64,000 bases of DNA from Monilinia fructicola (lineage: Eukaryota; Ascomycota; Leotiomycetes; Helotiales; Sclerotiniaceae): contig VICG01000004.1 in assembly GCA_008692225.1 (NCBI GenBank), forward strand, positions 1,736,501 to 1,800,500. Direction: 5' to 3'. The stretch's first letter is position 1, and each line of letters starts with the position of its first letter. Position numbers and translations under genes: made by a program. The notes below the pieces were generated by a model. It searched no databases, was not told the origin of the DNA, and was given only the letters and a program-made list of their open reading frames with translations. Below, in pieces: positions 36,871 to 47,596 of the stretch.

Positions 36871-37683
36871 TCATCTTACTTCCGGTGCTGGTGCTGCCGC
36901 CACCGCAATATCGTTATTGATTGCGTCGGCCGTGTCTTCTCTTGGCTGTCTTTCAAACAATCTTCTCCAGAACATTGGTGGATCGAAGGGACGGTGTCCG
37001 TTGTGTAGAGGTGGATACACATCCGAGAAGAAATACCAAATATGGCCGATGACAACTCCCATCATCTCATCCTTTGGCACTGTTCCATGTAACACTAGAC
37101 TGAATCCCATCAACACCCATGGCAAATACGGAGCCGTAAAAACTAGCAATCCGAGGAAACTTAGTTGTGTATCGGGATTTCGTCTCGACCAAATGTATAC
37201 GAGGGTTGAGGACAATGGGTGTCCTAGGAATGGCATTGAGACCAGTGGATTTATACAGATGAGAAATGTTGTCGCATATAGTAGCAGCCAGGAGAAATGC
37301 GCTGGCGATCGACCGGACGATTCTTCGAGAAGTCGCGAGTATCTAGTTAGGAAGAAGACGTGAAAGACGAGGTCCAGGGACAGAGGACCAAAGTATATAA
37401 AAGTCGTTAGAAGACGCCAATACTATGATGAACGGTCAGCAAAACGCCCAAAAACAAGTGCGCATGCGGATACAGGGAGCGGGAGACGTGCCTGCGACTT
37501 GACAAAGACGGCTCTGAAGCTATAGAATAGTTGGAAAGGAGTGACAATTTGACATTGCACCAATGCGCTTGTAATCACCGTGGCCGTCGTCCACCATCGT
37601 GTACAAACGGGCATTTCCCAAAACCAAGTCTCCAACGGAAACCCAGCTTGGCCACCATCTCCGTTTCCCAGCATTTGATCCAT
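36871..37683 (-). CDS. Derlin (Der1-like ERAD membrane protein)
   Basis: Rhomboid-like pseudoprotease of the endoplasmic reticulum that helps retrotranslocate misfolded proteins for degradation. Exons 37683-37492 and 37422-36871 give 247 residues. Family blocks are plain: GFPLETWFWEMPVCTRWWTT, TPFQLFYSFRAVF, YWRLLTTFIYFGPLSLD, FFLTRYSRLLEE and, in the luminal half, GVVIGHIWYFFSDVYP. Several membrane helices alternate with short loops; the rhomboid catalytic Ser is absent, as expected for derlins. The intron starts with GC, not GT (CAG then GCACGT), and ends in TAG with a CTGAC branch site. The only in-phase GT alternative would delete four conserved residues (VKSQ). I chose the internal ATG at 37683 because family homology begins there; an upstream in-frame ATG at 37719 would add 12 residues. 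Confidence 0.92.
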
Positions 37684-38481
37684 GGTTGGATATATTGTAT
37701 GTTGGTGATATTGCGACAATCAGAATCGGGCGCGGGTTTGAAAGTTACCAAAATGAGGAGGGATTGCGCAATCGAGTCTCCTGAGTATTTGTAGGGGGAT
37801 AGAAATAAATAGGTCGAGGAGGTTGAAATTCCTTCTCTCTTATAGTTTGAGGTAAGCTAGATGTATTTAGTTCAGTAATAAATTTCTTCAAGGTAATGTT
37901 GTATGTAGGTTTGTGATTTTATCTGTAGGAGTCATGACGTTTGTATGAACAAGTTGTCCTGTTCTTTCGATCCTTAACCTAACCTTGATCTTTTGAAGGA
38001 ACGTCCCGCGGCTTTTCGGGTGATATGAGAACTATCCTTGATAAGGTGAGGCTAATGATCTCTCGCAGCCTTGTCGGTAAAGCCACATTTTTTCATCCAG
38101 GGTCAAAGCTTTTACCTTGTAAATAACTACTTACTGTGCTAGGTAATTATGGTTGCTACGGCTTCTGCTTTCGTCTATTTATCTGTATTCCAGACCTCCA
38201 GGGTTTGCACTTGAACATTCCAGCTTTGCCTTCAACCTTTCATATCGAGCACAGCGCAATTCTACCCCTCCGAGATATCAGCTGATCGCCCTGGTCTCAA
38301 TTGAGTTCCTGCATCATTCTCCTCCTAGCCAGCCGTCTGCAAACACGCACGCGCACATTCCGCGCGGAATCGCGTCTTCGATCCCAGTCCAGTTTCCAGA
38401 TTATTTATCAAGAATCCGCGCAATTGCTTTGGAGAACATATCCCGAATACCATCAAAATATCATCACTATCACAAGTAGCA
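37684..38481. promoter_or_regulatory. Divergent promoter region, derlin / CENP-A
   Basis: About 800 bp between divergent start codons. A 108-codon plus-strand frame from an alternative start at 38153 ends just before the CENP-A ATG and looks like 5' leader sequence. No specific factor site stands out. Confidence 0.5.
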
Positions 38482-39173
38482 ATGGCTCATGTTCAGAGGA
38501 AAAAGCAGCGCTTGTCGCTGGATGAAGAATCATCACCAGGTAGTCCGACGTCCGCAAAAGCTAGACCGGCAGGAAAATCTGTCGCAGGGAAGGGGGTTTC
38601 CGGAAAGAAATCAAGGGAAAGTGCTGTTAGAGGTGAGCTGAATTTTGTCATTGTAATTGGCGGCCTGCGCGCGCATGAGAGGGGGGGTGTTTTATTTTGG
38701 AAGTCTCGATTGAGCAAAAGATACTATACGGATTAAATTCAACCTACTAACGTGCCTCGACATGAAATAGCCGGAGACCCACTTCCTCAAGGAAAGAAGC
38801 GACGTTATAAGCCTGGTACTTTGGCATTAAAGCAGATCCGCAAATACCAGAAGTCCACTGATCTTTTACTCCTCAAACTCCCTTTCTCTCGTTTGGTATG
38901 TATCCACACCCAACTTTGATTTCGATTGCAAAATCTGATATGTCGTAATGATACTAGGTTCGCGAAATTGCACTCTCTGTACGCCCTCAAGGTGAGGGTA
39001 TGCGCTGGCAATCTCAGGCAATTCAAGCACTTCAAGAATCAGCTGAAGCATTTCTCGTTCATCTGTTTGAGGATACAAATTTGTGTGCTATTCACGCCAA
39101 GAGAGTTACAATCATGCAGAAGGATATACAACTTGCGAGACGTATTCGAGGCGCATGGGGTGGTTTGGGTTGA
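38482..39173 (+). CDS. CSE4: Centromeric histone H3 variant CENP-A (Cse4)
   Basis: Replaces H3 in centromeric nucleosomes and seeds kinetochore assembly. Exons 38482-38632, 38771-38895 and 38958-39173 give 163 residues. The N-terminal tail (about 60 residues) is basic and unlike H3. The histone fold starts at [18 protein letters not shown], continues through [19 protein letters not shown] and [20 protein letters not shown], and ends [18 protein letters not shown] followed by a short AWGGLG tail. Compared with canonical H3, loop 1 is longer and different ([10 protein letters not shown] in place of the H3 loop), and the tail lacks the usual ARTKQT start; both mark CENP-A. The first intron is 138 nt, the second 62 nt. 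Confidence 0.97.
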
Positions 39174-39495
39174 GCTAAGATAATTAGATGCTTAATAACT
39201 TTCGAATTGCGTGGGGCATTGGCCAAATTGGCTTTTTCGTATGGGAACTTCATTTTCATTATAGGGAAGGCGTATATGGTTTTCATGGCTTTGTACAAGT
39301 CTGGAGTGAATCGGACTTATAGCAGGCTGTACAAGCATTGATGTTCTATGCTAGGTGAAGTGGATTCTTGCTCCTTTCTAACATGAGACTTGGCTTGTTC
39401 AGTCAAGCTAGCACATCTGTGTCTCGAGGTGTCTCATATTCATATATTTATAGGATCTTATCGCGTAAGACCAAAACTCTTACAGAATCATCTTT
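39174..39495. other. Convergent 3' spacer between CENP-A and THR1
   Basis: About 320 bp between the two stop codons, AT-rich, with no recognisable feature. It presumably contains both polyadenylation regions. Confidence 0.6.
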
Positions 39496-40708
39496 TCAAC
39501 TGTATGTGACTGTTGTACCATCTTGCGCGGGTTCTAACAATTTCCAATCGCATTTGATATCATTCTTCGCAAATGTTTCCAATATGACATTTGCAATTGC
39601 ATCGAAGTTCTCTGTTGCAAGCGCAAGAATGGTTGGACCAGCTCCCGATAAGCATATTCCACAGAGACCAGGGTGAGATTTAGGAGTAACAGATTGTAAG
39701 ATCTCAGGTAAACCTGGGATCAAACCTTTCCTGTAAGGTTGATGCACTTTATCTTGCATTGCAAGATAAATCTGCTCTGCATCAGGTGGTGATCTTCCTA
39801 GAGCTGAAGGCAGAAGAGCAATCCTTTGGAGATTGAATACCACATCTGACCTCGAATATGAAGATGGGAGGACACTTCTAGCTTTTGCTGTAGCGACTTC
39901 GAATTGTGGTATGATTGCAATAGCTTTGATCTCGGGGGCCCAAGGGAATTTCATGTAGTGCCCGATTCCAATTGGTGGCTCGGGAGGGTTGGATCCAGTA
40001 TCTACTCCTCCGGCAGGTTCGGGAAGAACTTCACTGAGGGGAATTTCTTTACGTTCTGTGTCTTCGGCGCTCAGCTCGTTGAGGTATGTTCCTACAAATC
40101 CTCCGTATAATGCTGCGGCTACGTTGTCTGGATGTCGTTCTGTGTGAAGCATTAGATATGCCGAGCCTCTTGGGCAATTGGGACGTACCTATCATCAGAC
40201 AATAATCCAACATCCTAGCCTTCGTCAACTCTAACTTCCCAACTTCATTGGCTAGTGCAACACCGGCTACCACTGCAGCACCAGATGATCCAAGTCCTCG
40301 TCCCAATGGAATGGGGTTGATGATATGAACCGACGTCTCGGAAGGAAAGCTTCTCTGACCATGGCATCGTAAAACATATAGTGCAGTTCGTGTAATGAGA
40401 TTGCTGTCGGCGGTCAAGGGAACCTCTTCCGCCCCTTGTCCTTCATATGTGATTTTGCAGTTCAGAGGGGCTTCGGAGGCAGTAGATGGTGTGACTTCAA
40501 CCCGTAACTCGAGCCATATTGAGAGGGCGAGACCGATGACATCGAATCCGGGGCCAATGTTCGCAGAGGAACAGGGTACTTCTGTTGGGACGTTAGTTTC
40601 CGAATATGTAGCATCTTAGCCTCGACGGTAATTATTCAAGTGGTTTGATATTGGTTTATACGCGTGTGGGGAGAAAGGGAATAGAGGTGACGAACTTATG
40701 GTAATCAT
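39496..40708 (-). CDS. THR1: Homoserine kinase (threonine biosynthesis)
   Basis: GHMP-family kinase that phosphorylates L-homoserine with ATP to O-phosphohomoserine on the way to threonine. Exons on the minus strand: 40708-40696 (13 nt), 40581-40189 and 40139-39496; 349 residues, close to yeast Thr1. The tiny first exon encodes MITI and the first base of Lys, so the protein opens MITIKVPCSSANIGPGFDVI, which matches the family start. The ATP-binding GHMP motif is PLGRGLGSSGAAV; ERHPDNVAAALYGG and LCGICLSGAGPTILAL are the second and third GHMP blocks. The first intron is 114 nt, with an unusual GTTCGT donor, a CTAAC branch site and an AACAG acceptor; the second is 49 nt. The gene is divergent from ADE5,7 and shares a region containing TGACTCA. 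Confidence 0.95.
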
Positions 40709-41272
40709 GTTGATCGACGATACTTAGACGTGTAAGATTGGAAGAACAACTTCGTGGTTGGGCATGACATGAGTACAAAAGTGTGCTATCGAATCGTTCG
40801 ATAAACTCCACTATTATTTTTTTATATCAGCCTTGCCCGATATCGCTGGATTAATCACTCCAGTCTCAGGGTCAGATTGAATTACTTGCATGCTCCGTGT
40901 TTGTAAACGGGTTTACGAACCAGGATTGCATCTACAGCTGGAGTCGGGCAGACAGTCTACGGAGTACAGAGAGAGTACTTGGAAAGACTGAAATTAGAAA
41001 GATCTAACAAGACATGATTTGTTCGCTTGTCGCAGATTATGTTTGTTGAAGCATCATCTTATTAATATCAAGCCTGCCCAGGTGTCTAACGCTCGGTAGA
41101 ACCTCAATAATAATAAATAACACGATGAGTGGTACCACGGCTGATTAGTTCTATACATCCATCTATTCTATTGATTAAATTGAAGTATGGAGAAGGCTGG
41201 AGTGATATACAAATCAATTCGAGTATGAAATGAAACCCTATATAAAATCAAATACTCGAGTAGTTGAAATGA

Positions 41273-41419
41273 CTTGTCTATCTTGTCTATCTTGTCTCTC
41301 CTGTCTCTCCTGTCTCTCCTGTCTATCCTATCTATCCTATCTATCCTATCTATCCCGCCTAGTCATCCCATCTATTCATCCCATCTATTCATCCCATCTA
41401 TTCATCCTATCTATTCCAT
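41273..41419. repeat. Pyrimidine-rich CTAT/CTCTC tandem repeat
   Basis: Degenerate tandem units of 9-10 bases (TCTATCTTG, TCTCTCCTG, TATCCTATC, then ATTCATCCC) on the plus strand. Frames across it give Ser-Cys-Leu or Leu-Ser-Ile runs and are not genes. It ends just before the TGACTCA site. Confidence 0.9.
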
Positions 41420-41424
41420 TCAGA

Positions 41425-41431
41425 TGACTCA
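41425..41431. promoter_or_regulatory. Putative Gcn4/CPC1 (or Bas1) site TGACTCA
   Basis: A perfect TGACTCA, the consensus of the bZIP general amino-acid control factor Gcn4/CPC1. Its TGACTC core is also the yeast Bas1 site at purine genes. It lies about 230 bp upstream of the ADE5,7 ATG and about 720 bp from the THR1 ATG. Function is inferred from motif and neighbours. Confidence 0.5.
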
Positions 41432-41660
41432 GTTTCACCAAAGTTGTTCTATTCATCGGTTAAATAAAATCTTGGAGGGGTAACGTGGGTGAAAGTTGGA
41501 GGCACATTGCAATTGGCGGGGTAAGAGAATTTTGCCAGGCGGTGGCACTAGCGGGCAGAAAATGATTCCATCCTTATGATTTAATCTTTGAAGTCTCTTC
41601 TTCAGTTCTCCAGCCTTTTCTATAACTCAGTCCCATATTCTCTTTTCAATTTCTCACACG

Positions 41661-44154
41661 ATGGAGCCCATTAGAATTCTCCTTGTTGGAAATGGTGGTC
41701 GAGAACATACCTTGGCCTGGAAACTCAGCCAATCTCCCCTCGTTGAGTCTATAGTTGTAGTCCCAGGAAATGGTGGGACCGCAAATCTCCCAAAAGTTTC
41801 GAATGATTCCAGCGTCAAGGCAGATGATTATCCTGGACTCATTACATTGGCCCAGAAGCACAATGTCAATTTGGTGAGCTTTTAGTTCAACGCAGTTTGA
41901 ATGTTCAAGTCTCTTCGGGTGTTCAATTCTGTTTGGATGCTCAACCTCACTTCAATGTTCAAGTCTTAATGCTTAATCAAGCAATTACTGACCCCCTCGT
42001 CTGTAGGTCGTGCCAGGACCAGAAGCACCCCTCGTTGACGGAATCGCAGATTATTTCCGTACGGTAAATATTCCTTGTTATGGTCCCTCAAAACTTGCTG
42101 CTCGTTTGGAGGGAAGTAAAGCATTCTCGAAAGACTTCATGAAGAAATACAACATCCCAACTGCAGCTTACGAGAACTTTACAAATTACGAAGATGCGCG
42201 AAAGTACATTGATAGCATTAGCCATAATGTCGTCATTAAGGCCAGCGGATTAGCAGCTGGAAAGGGTGTTATTATTCCGACTTCAAAGGAGGAAGCTCAC
42301 CAGGCTTTGAAGGATATCATGCTCGATCGGGAGTTTGGAGATGCTGGAGATGAGGTTGTAATTGAGGAGTTTTTGGAGGGTGATGAACTCAGTATTCTCA
42401 CTTTCTGTGATGGTTCTCATATGATTTCTTTACCTCCTGCTCAAGATCATAAGAGAATCTTCGACGGTGATCAGGGTCCAAATACTGGAGGTATGGGCTG
42501 CTATGCGCCTACCAATATCGCCACTAAAGAATTGATCGAGGAGATTGAAAAGACCGTATTAGAGCCCACGCTCCGAGGTATGAGAAAGGAACGTACACCT
42601 TTCATCGGAACTCTTTTCACTGGATTGATGATTACCAAAAACGGACCAAAAACCTTGGAGTACAACGTTCGCTTTGGTGACCCAGAAACTCAAACTCTAT
42701 TACCATTATTGAGTGCAGATACGGATCTTGCAAATATTATGCTCGCATGTACTCAAGGATGCCTCGATGCTGTGGAAGTAAAGGTTGATCCAAAATTCAG
42801 TGCAACAGTTGTGGTAGCTGCTGGGGGTTACCCAGGTCCATATGCCAAAGGTACACCCATGGAAGTCGATACACCTCCAGCTGGTGCCAATATATTCCAT
42901 GCTGGTACAATCATAAAGGATGGGCAATTACAAGCATCTGGTGGTCGTGTCATTGCAGCACAAGCAGTTGCGGAAAGCCTGGAGCAGGCTGTAAAGGATG
43001 CTTATGCTACCGTCAATCTCATCAAATTTGATAAAATGTTCTATCGCAAGGATATTGCTCATCGGGCATTCAGATCTAAACCTGCCACCAAGGAAGCACT
43101 CACATACGCATCTGCAGGTGTCAGTATCGATGCTGGCAATGAGTTTGTGGAACGTATCAAGAAAGCGGTTGGTTCTACCCGAAGACCAGGAGCTGATGCT
43201 GAGATTGGTGGTTTCGGCGGAGAGGTTGATCAACACATTGCTGGCTACCCAGGTGCTCCAATTTTGGTTGGTGCTATCGATGGGGTTGGCACTAAACTCA
43301 TGATTGCGCAATCTATGGGCAAACATGACACAGTTGGTATTGATTTGGTCGGCATGAACGTCAACGATTTGGTTGTTCAAGGTGCTGAGCCACTTATGTT
43401 CCTTGACTATCTTGGCTGCAGTAAACTAAAGCTTGAGAACGCAGCAGCTTTCGTAGAGGGTGTTGCCAAAGGATGTAAAGATGCTAACTGTGCACTTGTT
43501 GGTGGTGAAACCGCTGAGATGCCGGGCATGTACCAAGAGGACGATTACGATGCCGCAGGTGCCGCCATCGGAGTTATGAAGCAGGAATACAGACTGCCCA
43601 AGACAGAGATTATGGCAGAAGGCGATATCCTCATTGGGTTGGCATCTGCGGGAGTCCACTCCAACGGCTTTTCGCTTGTCCGAAGAATCCTTGAGAGAGA
43701 GAAGCTCGCTTACACAGCCCCTGCTCCATGGGATCCTTCAACAACTGCTGGTCTGAGTCTCTTAACACCTACTCGCATCTACGTCCGATCTTTGCTCAAA
43801 GTCACGCAGAAGCACCTGCTCAAAGGGTTGGCCCATATCACTGGTGGTGGTTTGACTGAAAACGTCCCTAGAATGTTACCTTCTCGCTTAGCTGCTGAGA
43901 TTGACGTTGCTACATGGCAATTACCCGCTGTATTCAAGTGGTTGAAGAGTGCAGGTAATGTTACGGCTAGCGAGATGGCCAGAACATTCAATACTGGTAT
44001 TGGTATGGTGGCTGTGGTCAGCAAAGAGAACGTGGAGCAGGTTACTAGAGAATTGGAGGAGTCCGGCGAAAAGGTCTTCACCATCGGAAGATTGGTGAAG
44101 AGATCAGGGGAAGGTTGTGAGTTGAAGAATTTGAACACTTGGGATCAAAACTAG
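41661..44154 (+). CDS. ADE5,7: Bifunctional GAR synthetase / AIR synthetase (purine biosynthesis)
   Basis: Cytosolic enzyme catalysing step 2 (phosphoribosylamine plus glycine plus ATP) and step 5 (FGAM cyclisation to AIR) of de novo purine synthesis. Exons 41661-41873 and 42007-44154 give 786 residues, like yeast Ade5,7. The N-terminal GARS half (about 1-430) shows ILLVGNGGREHTLAWK, the ATP-grasp segments VVIKASGLAAGKGVI and GDQGPNTGGMGCYAPT, and YNVRFGDPETQ. The C-terminal AIRS half (about 445-780) shows GGFGGEVD, GAIDGVGTKLMIAQ, GIDLVGMNVNDLVVQGAEPL and LVGGETAEMPGMY. A short linker separates the halves. The 133-nt intron is near the 5' end, between NLV and VPGPEAP. It is convergent with PDX1. 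Confidence 0.97.
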
Positions 44155-44653
44155 GAGACGTGAGGGATTCGGGATGGAACGGGGGGGTTATCAATGAAAA
44201 TGGCGTTCGGGCATTAGGAATACCATGAAGTTAGAAAATAGACACCAAAGGGACATGAAAAGTTATATAAATATATATGTGGGGACATGAAAAGTTATAT
44301 ACATATATATATATATATATATGCTGGCTACTTTTACTGTAGAGTTCTTTTTTTTTTTTTGAATATTACATTTTCGAGATGAGAGGAGTTGAGAATCTCT
44401 AGGTATGCATACAACCTATTTATTTTCCATCCCTCTATGCATCCAAGTTACCATGCCATTTATCGTGATGCCATGCCGAATGAATCTTTTTATCGGTCCC
44501 CTATTTAACCAAGAAGCCCATTGTAAACATCCCACCACTATCCATTTCCCTTGATTCATTTATTCATTTCGTCTTCCGAGCATGGATTGCTCTCCGGTTC
44601 CTCTGCTTCCCCAGTCCTCACACGGTCATCACCATCATCATCATCATCATCAT
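44155..44653. other. Convergent 3' spacer between ADE5,7 and PDX1
   Basis: About 500 bp holding a short tandem duplication, a TA run, a poly-T run near 44348 and a CAT repeat next to the PDX1 stop codon. No gene is visible; a plus-strand frame from 44582 is the antisense of PDX1. Confidence 0.6.
44251..44322. repeat. Tandem duplication followed by a TA run
   Basis: The unit GGACATGAAAAGTTATATA occurs at about 44251-44269 and again at about 44283-44301, in each case running into TA-rich sequence; the second copy has expanded into a longer TA run up to about 44322. It lies in the presumed 3' UTR of ADE5,7. Confidence 0.8.
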
Positions 44654-44655
44654 CT
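44626..44655. repeat. CAT/ATC trinucleotide repeat
   Basis: About eight to nine CAT units immediately downstream of (and touching) the PDX1 stop codon, in its presumed 3' UTR. On the plus strand it would encode a polyhistidine run in a spurious antisense frame. Confidence 0.85.
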
Positions 44656-45792
44656 ACCATCCCCTGCCCTGCATCTTCTCCTTGGGATCCATAGTCCCAC
44701 AATTCAACCCCACCATCGCCTCGCCCAAATCCTCGCTCACCTCGGCCAAAACCTTTGCGTCGTTAAAATGCGTCGTCGCCTGGACGATGGCCCGCGCCCT
44801 CTTCGCCGCGTCGCCGCTCTTGAAGATTCCGCTGCCCACGAACACGCCATCGCACCCCAACTGCATCATCAAGGCGGCGTCGGCGGGCGTCGCAATACCG
44901 CCCGCGGCAAAGTTGACGACGGGCAGGCGGCCCAGCTTGGCCGTCTCCTTGAGGAGCTCAAAGGGGGCCTGGATCTCCTTGGCCAGGATGCGGAGCTCCT
45001 CGTCCGACATGAGGGACGCGGCGCGGATCTCCGCCGTGACCTGGCGTTGGTGACGCACGGCTTCGATGACGTCGCCCGTGCCGGCTTCGCCCTTGGTGCG
45101 GATCATGGCTGCGCCCTCCGAGATGCGGCGCAGGGCTTCGCCGAGGTTGCGGCAGCCGCAGACGAAGGGGATCGTGAAGGCGTGTTTCTCGACGTGGTGG
45201 AGGGCGTCGGCGGGCGTGAGCACTTCGGATTCGTCGATGTAGTCTACGCCGATGGATTGGAGGATCTGTAGAGGGGGGGACGGGCGGCGTGGTCAGCACT
45301 GCTGGGGTGAATGTTGGCGCGGGGGGAGGAGGAAGGGAAAAGGTAGGTGGGGAGGAGGAAAGGAAAAGGTAGGAGGGGAACTCACTTGACATTCGACAAA
45401 GTGGCCGATTCTTGCCTTGGCCATGACGGGGATGGTGACGGTGTCCATGATCTCTCGGATCATTTTTGGATCCGACATGCGGGCTACCCCGCCTTGAGCT
45501 CGAATATCGGCGGGCACACGTTCGAGGGCCATGACGGCGACGGCGCCGGCTTCTTCTGCGATTCGTGCCTTGGAGGCTGTTAGTGGCGTGCATGGATTCA
45601 CTTGCCGTTTTATTCGAGTGGAGGAGGAGGAAGGTGAGGAGGGAGGAGGAGACCACATACTTGTTCGGCATTGACAACATCCATAATGACACCTCCCTTC
45701 AACATACGCGCAAGACCGGCCTTGACAGTAAAGGTCGAAGAGGCATTGCCGGCATGGCCATTCGTGGCCGAAGTGGGAAGTTCGTTGGACAT
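44654..45792 (-). CDS. PDX1: Pyridoxal 5'-phosphate synthase, lyase subunit Pdx1/Snz
   Basis: Builds PLP from ribose 5-phosphate, glyceraldehyde 3-phosphate and ammonia supplied by the Pdx2/Sno glutaminase, which is not in this window. Exons on the minus strand: 45792-45661, 45568-45386 and 45265-44654; 308 residues, the family length. Signature blocks include [66 protein letters not shown] and [20 protein letters not shown], with the catalytic lysines in [10 protein letters not shown] and [10 protein letters not shown]. Two in-frame upstream ATGs exist (the farthest at 45915), but family homology and length support MSNELPTS at 45792. The coding sequence is far more GC-rich than its neighbours and prefers G/C third bases. 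Confidence 0.97.
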
Positions 45793-46490
45793 TTTATTGG
45801 TATCGTGTATCATTTGCAGTCTCGCCGGTACGCACGCTCTGGCTGACGTCTTCGCACTCGAGAAGATATTGAGTGCGTGGAAAGAAGGGTGAGAGGGAGA
45901 TGAGGTCAAAGTCAACTGAATGTATCTGTATCTGTCACTCTCTTTTGCGTTGCGTGTTGTGCTCTTCTGCTTGGGTTTTGTGATGGATGGATGAGTGGGA
46001 GGGATTGATTCAATATATGTAGGAAAGAGAAGGGCTTCGGAGATGCAATGCTGTGAAGTAGGTACTTATATTTTATCATTAATTAGTCAAAGTCTTGGAA
46101 GAATCCATGGATCCAATCCATATCTATGACTCTTTCGTTTTAGTTGTTTAATGATTTGGTGATTTAATGATTTAATTATTTTATCATTCGATCAATAATG
46201 ATAATAATAATAATGATAATGATAATAGTAATAACAACAATTCACTTTTTATCTACTAAAGGGTTGGCATCTTGGTACCCGTGGACTTATCCATGCAGGG
46301 TAATAATAATTGAAACTCACCACTGGCACATAACTCCTCTGTGCAGCGACCAAGAAACAGACGGAAGTCAATAATTAATTATATTAATAATTGTCTCTGG
46401 GGTTGAGGATGAGGTGACGTGAGGTGAGGTGAGGTGAGGGAGGAAGGTATATGATATTTTGATAACATGCCAGCGATTTCTTATATTTCT

Positions 46491-46641
46491 TAGATATACA
46501 AGATATATGAGATATATGAGATATATGAGATATATGAGATATACAAGATATACAAGATATATAAGATATATAAGATATACAAGATATACAAGATATACAA
46601 GATATACAAGATATACAAGATATATAAGATATATAAGATAT
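46491..46641. repeat. AGATATAYRA decamer minisatellite
   Basis: About 15 tandem copies of a 10-bp unit. Three sub-variants (AGATATACAA, AGATATATGA and AGATATATAA) occur in blocks of two to five, suggesting local expansion. Frames across it give Arg-Tyr or Tyr-Ile runs and are not genes. Confidence 0.92.
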
Positions 46642-46954
46642 GCAATTTTGAAATGATATCCATGGATACGGAGTCAACGACACACACACTTTTCCGCGAC
46701 GATGATGACAACATGATTGGTTCATGATATTAATTAATCTACGGTAAACCTGGGGATAAGGTTCGAAAGGGTTTGCTCATGACCGTTCTGTCCATGGCCC
46801 GGGATGTTCGACCCCTGTTTTTGTCGGCGATCGAGGGGTATTTGGGATCGTGGGTATCAACGGTTGGGATCGGGGCAGGAGTTTGCGAGGTTTTGTGTGG
46901 GGGAGTTGGATGGATGGAGTGATGTAGGAGGAGTAAGGTTGGTGATTATTTGTC

Positions 46955-46989
46955 TGGATGGATGGATGGATGGATGGATGGATGGATGG
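46955..46989. repeat. GGAT tetranucleotide repeat
   Basis: About eight perfect GGAT units; translated frames give Met-Asp-Gly-Trp runs. Confidence 0.9.
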
Positions 46990-47149
46990 TTAGATGATGA
47001 GATGATGAGATGATTAGATAGATGGGTATAGCAATCCATTCCATTCCATTCCATCCCATATGGGAAGTTTCGGAAAGAAGCGAGACGGAGAAGGAGTTTG
47101 CGAGAGGGGAGCGATGTACTTACCAGGTACTTACCACCCACCAGAGCAG

Positions 47150-47173
47150 ATCTCTCTCTCTCTCTCTCTCTCC
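47150..47173. repeat. CT dinucleotide repeat
   Basis: About eleven TC/CT units in intergenic sequence. Confidence 0.85.
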
Positions 47174-47528
47174 CCTACAAGATGAAGATACCTGTACTAT
47201 CTGAGTCAATTACACACACAGTGAGTTATGCTTTATGGTTTTATTAGCAGATGTGAAGCATGAGGATCATGAGAATCATGTGAAAGGGCCGAACTACTGT
47301 AACTCTACTCTGTAGACTGTACTCGAGTATGTAATGATGTGAACGCACACCGGGGGGTTGATGCATAAGGATGAGCGGATGAATACGAATAAGAGAGAAG
47401 CCAGCCAGGGCTGGCTAGCGTCTGGAGTCAGGATCGTTGGAGAGGAAAGTATAAATTTACAAGTACAGAGGTTTGTTTATTACGTACTCCGTATAGAGTA
47501 ATTGATGGATTTATAGAATTGTATATGG

Positions 47529-47596
47529 TAATATATATATATATACATATAAATATATAAATATATAAATGATAAATATATATATATACATATATT
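47529..47596. repeat. AT-rich simple sequence
   Basis: Alternating TA and ATAAATAT units with few G or C bases. No coding potential. Confidence 0.8.

Larger units (their letters stand above)
40709..41660. promoter_or_regulatory. Divergent promoter region, THR1 / ADE5,7
   Basis: About 950 bp between divergent start codons of an amino-acid gene and a purine gene. It contains a perfect TGACTCA at 41425-41431 and a long pyrimidine-rich tandem repeat at 41273-41419. No third gene is visible. Confidence 0.6.

Noticed and set aside
38153..38479. 108-codon frame upstream of CENP-A
   Set aside because: It does not resemble any protein and ends just before the CENP-A ATG; more likely leader or promoter sequence.
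44582..45271. 229-codon plus-strand frame with a histidine run
   Set aside because: It is the antisense of GC-rich PDX1 exon 3 plus the CAT repeat. High GC content removes stop codons; the family match is all on the minus strand.
33493..45792. ADI1, THR1, ADE5,7 and PDX1 as one metabolic cluster
   Set aside because: They belong to different pathways, are interrupted by CENP-A, derlin and SDR genes, and differ in orientation and base composition. Only THR1/ADE5,7 share a promoter region.
46491..46641. Possible CRISPR array
   Set aside because: The units are contiguous decamers without unique spacers, in a eukaryotic genome.
46384..46725. Minus-strand frames with Ile-Ser-Tyr/Leu-Tyr-Ile repeats
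   Set aside because: Translated decamer minisatellite; no start context or flanking protein-like sequence.
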